From: JBKJTP01 sp046590195
Lineage (GTDB): Bacteria; Bacteroidota; Ignavibacteria; Palsa-1295
DNA length: 6,355 nt
Reading direction: 5' to 3'
Assembly: GCA_046590195.1 (NCBI GenBank)
Contig: JBKJTP010000024.1
Location: forward strand, 1 to 6,355
Below the pieces are notes generated by a model. That model was not told where the DNA came from and searched no databases. It saw only the letters and a program-made list of their open reading frames with translations. Positions 5,842-6,355 of this stretch are shown here, in pieces. Each line of letters opens with the position of its first letter. The first letter of the stretch is position 1. The position numbers were made by a program, and so were the translations under genes.

Positions 5842-5853
5842 GTTTTGTTTTTT
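5842..5853 (+). terminator. T-rich tail, possible rnpB terminator
   Basis: GTTTTGTTTTTT follows directly after the 3' strand of RNase P helix P1. A dedicated hairpin is not obvious; P1 or the 3' domain could provide the structure. The same TTTTG may also serve as the -33 element of the promoter of the next gene. Confidence 0.4.
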
Positions 5854-5875
5854 CCTGATCTCTCAAGTATCTCTG
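5845..5875 (+). promoter_or_regulatory. Candidate promoter of the TPR gene (TTG-N20-TATCTCTG)
   Basis: TTG at 5845-5847 is followed after 20 bases by TATCTCTG (5868-5875), one mismatch from TAnnTTTG. The box ends four bases before the GTG start at 5880, exactly the spacing seen at the NIF3 gene, again predicting a leaderless or almost leaderless mRNA. Confidence 0.45.
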
Positions 5876-5879
5876 CACC

Positions 5880-6203
5880 GTGAACTCCGATCGCATTGCC
5901 AAGCTGAAGGAATTCCTCAAAAAGGATCCTAACGACAACTTCACCAACTACGCACTCGGCCTCGAGTACGCGTCGATCAAAGATTTCGAACAGGCGATCG
6001 CCGCGTTCGAGCAGCTTCGCGAGCGAGATCCTGAATACATCCCAACCTATTATCAGTTAGCGGATACCTACCGCAAGGTGAATCAGAAGGACAAAGCGCT
6101 TGCGATCTACAAAGTCGGTATCACTCGCGCGCGCAACGCGCGCGATCTCCACGCTGCCAGCGAACTCGAAGCCGCGATGGATGAGATGGAGGATGAGGAG
6201 TAG
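5880..6203 (+). CDS. Small tetratricopeptide repeat protein
   Basis: This is a 107-residue, all-helical soluble protein with no signal peptide or membrane segment. An N-terminal helix (DRIAKLKEFLKKDPND) leads into two TPR units, about 20-53 (NYALGLEY ... AIAAFEQLRERDP) and 54-87 (YYQLADTYRK ... ALAIYKVGI), then a short capping helix and an acidic tail (EMEDEE). TPRs act as protein-binding scaffolds; no partner is identifiable. Small proteins of this layout are common in Bacteroidota-group genomes. Start: GTG 5880 is the only sensible start because rnpB ends just upstream; there is no Shine-Dalgarno. The gene contains a perfect GC-only-type palindrome at 6125-6145. It appears to be transcribed on its own, ending at the twin-hairpin element. 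Confidence 0.87.
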   Translation: MNSDRIAKLKEFLKKDPNDNFTNYALGLEYASIKDFEQAIAAFEQLRERDPEYIPTYYQLADTYRKVNQKDKALAIYKVGITRARNARDLHAASELEAAMDEMEDEE

Positions 6204-6215
6204 CTACTATTTCCA

Positions 6216-6268
6216 CTAGCTCCGAAGGAGCGAAATGTCGGTAGCCCCGGGCGTGAGCCCGGGGTTTT
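6216..6268 (+). repeat. Twin-hairpin repeat / probable terminator, copy 2
   Basis: GCTCC-GAA-GGAGC (6219-6231) is followed by CCCCGGGC-GTGA-GCCCGGGG (6245-6264) and TTTT. The pattern, starting with CTAG shortly after a stop codon, repeats that at 3070-3127. The second stem (8 bp, G+C only, four-base loop, four T residues) is a plausible intrinsic terminator of the TPR gene. Confidence 0.78.
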
Positions 6269-6286
6269 ACGTTTGATAAAAGATCT

Positions 6287-6329
6287 GAGCCCCGAAGGGG
6301 CGACACAATGTGCCGCCCCTTCGTGGCTC
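6287..6329. repeat. Long palindrome of head-to-head GCCCCGAAGGGGC units
   Basis: Arms 6287-6306 and 6310-6329 are inverted repeats matching at 18 of 20 positions around a three-base loop (AAT). The left arm holds the self-complementary GCCCCGAAGGGGC (6289-6301), the same kind of unit as the first hairpin of the twin-hairpin elements, so the DNA can fold as small hairpins or as one 20-bp stem. It lies in the non-coding 3' end of the window; no gene follows before 6355. Confidence 0.75.
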
Positions 6330-6355
6330 CAATATTATTTGGCCGATCCTAACCC

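Overview
The window looks like a chromosomal segment of a moderate-GC bacterium of the Bacteroidota/Chlorobi (FCB) group, possibly a Kapabacteria- or Ignavibacteria-like lineage. This rests on: a secreted protein with a C-terminal type IX secretion (T9SS) sorting domain; no convincing Shine-Dalgarno sequence in front of any gene; a Bacteroidota-type -7 promoter box (TAnnTTTG) at position 3326; and a small tetratricopeptide protein of a kind common in that group. Genus-level placement is not possible from the sequence alone. All complete genes are on the + strand.

Layout. 1-385: 3' end of an aldehyde dehydrogenase gene. 393-1586: a complete iron-containing alcohol dehydrogenase, 7 bases downstream and probably in the same operon. 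1582-1914: a nested palindromic, non-coding repeat element whose left arm carries the stop codon of the alcohol dehydrogenase. 2008-3063: an exported thioredoxin-fold (Omp28-like) protein with a CGNC motif and a T9SS sorting domain. 3070-3307: a repeat-rich spacer holding a twin-hairpin element, a degenerate dispersed repeat and an array of heptanucleotide repeats. 3338-4498: a long-form NIF3/DUF34 metalloprotein with an altered metal-site motif. 4554-5345: a coiled-coil plus C4 zinc-ribbon protein (DUF164/COG1579), followed by a strong intrinsic terminator. 5449-5841: the RNase P RNA gene rnpB. 5880-6203: a small TPR protein. 6216-6329: a second twin-hairpin element and a long palindrome made of related units.

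Function. The left part is a small aldehyde/alcohol redox unit. The right part is a housekeeping neighbourhood in which NIF3, the DUF164 zinc-ribbon protein and rnpB are adjacent; from memory the same three genes cluster in distant bacteria such as mycobacteria. No defence system, phage, integrase, transposase gene or CRISPR array is present. The most unusual content is non-coding (layered palindromes and short dispersed repeats at gene ends), together with the NIF3 metal-site substitution and two promoter boxes placed so close to start codons that leaderless mRNAs are predicted.
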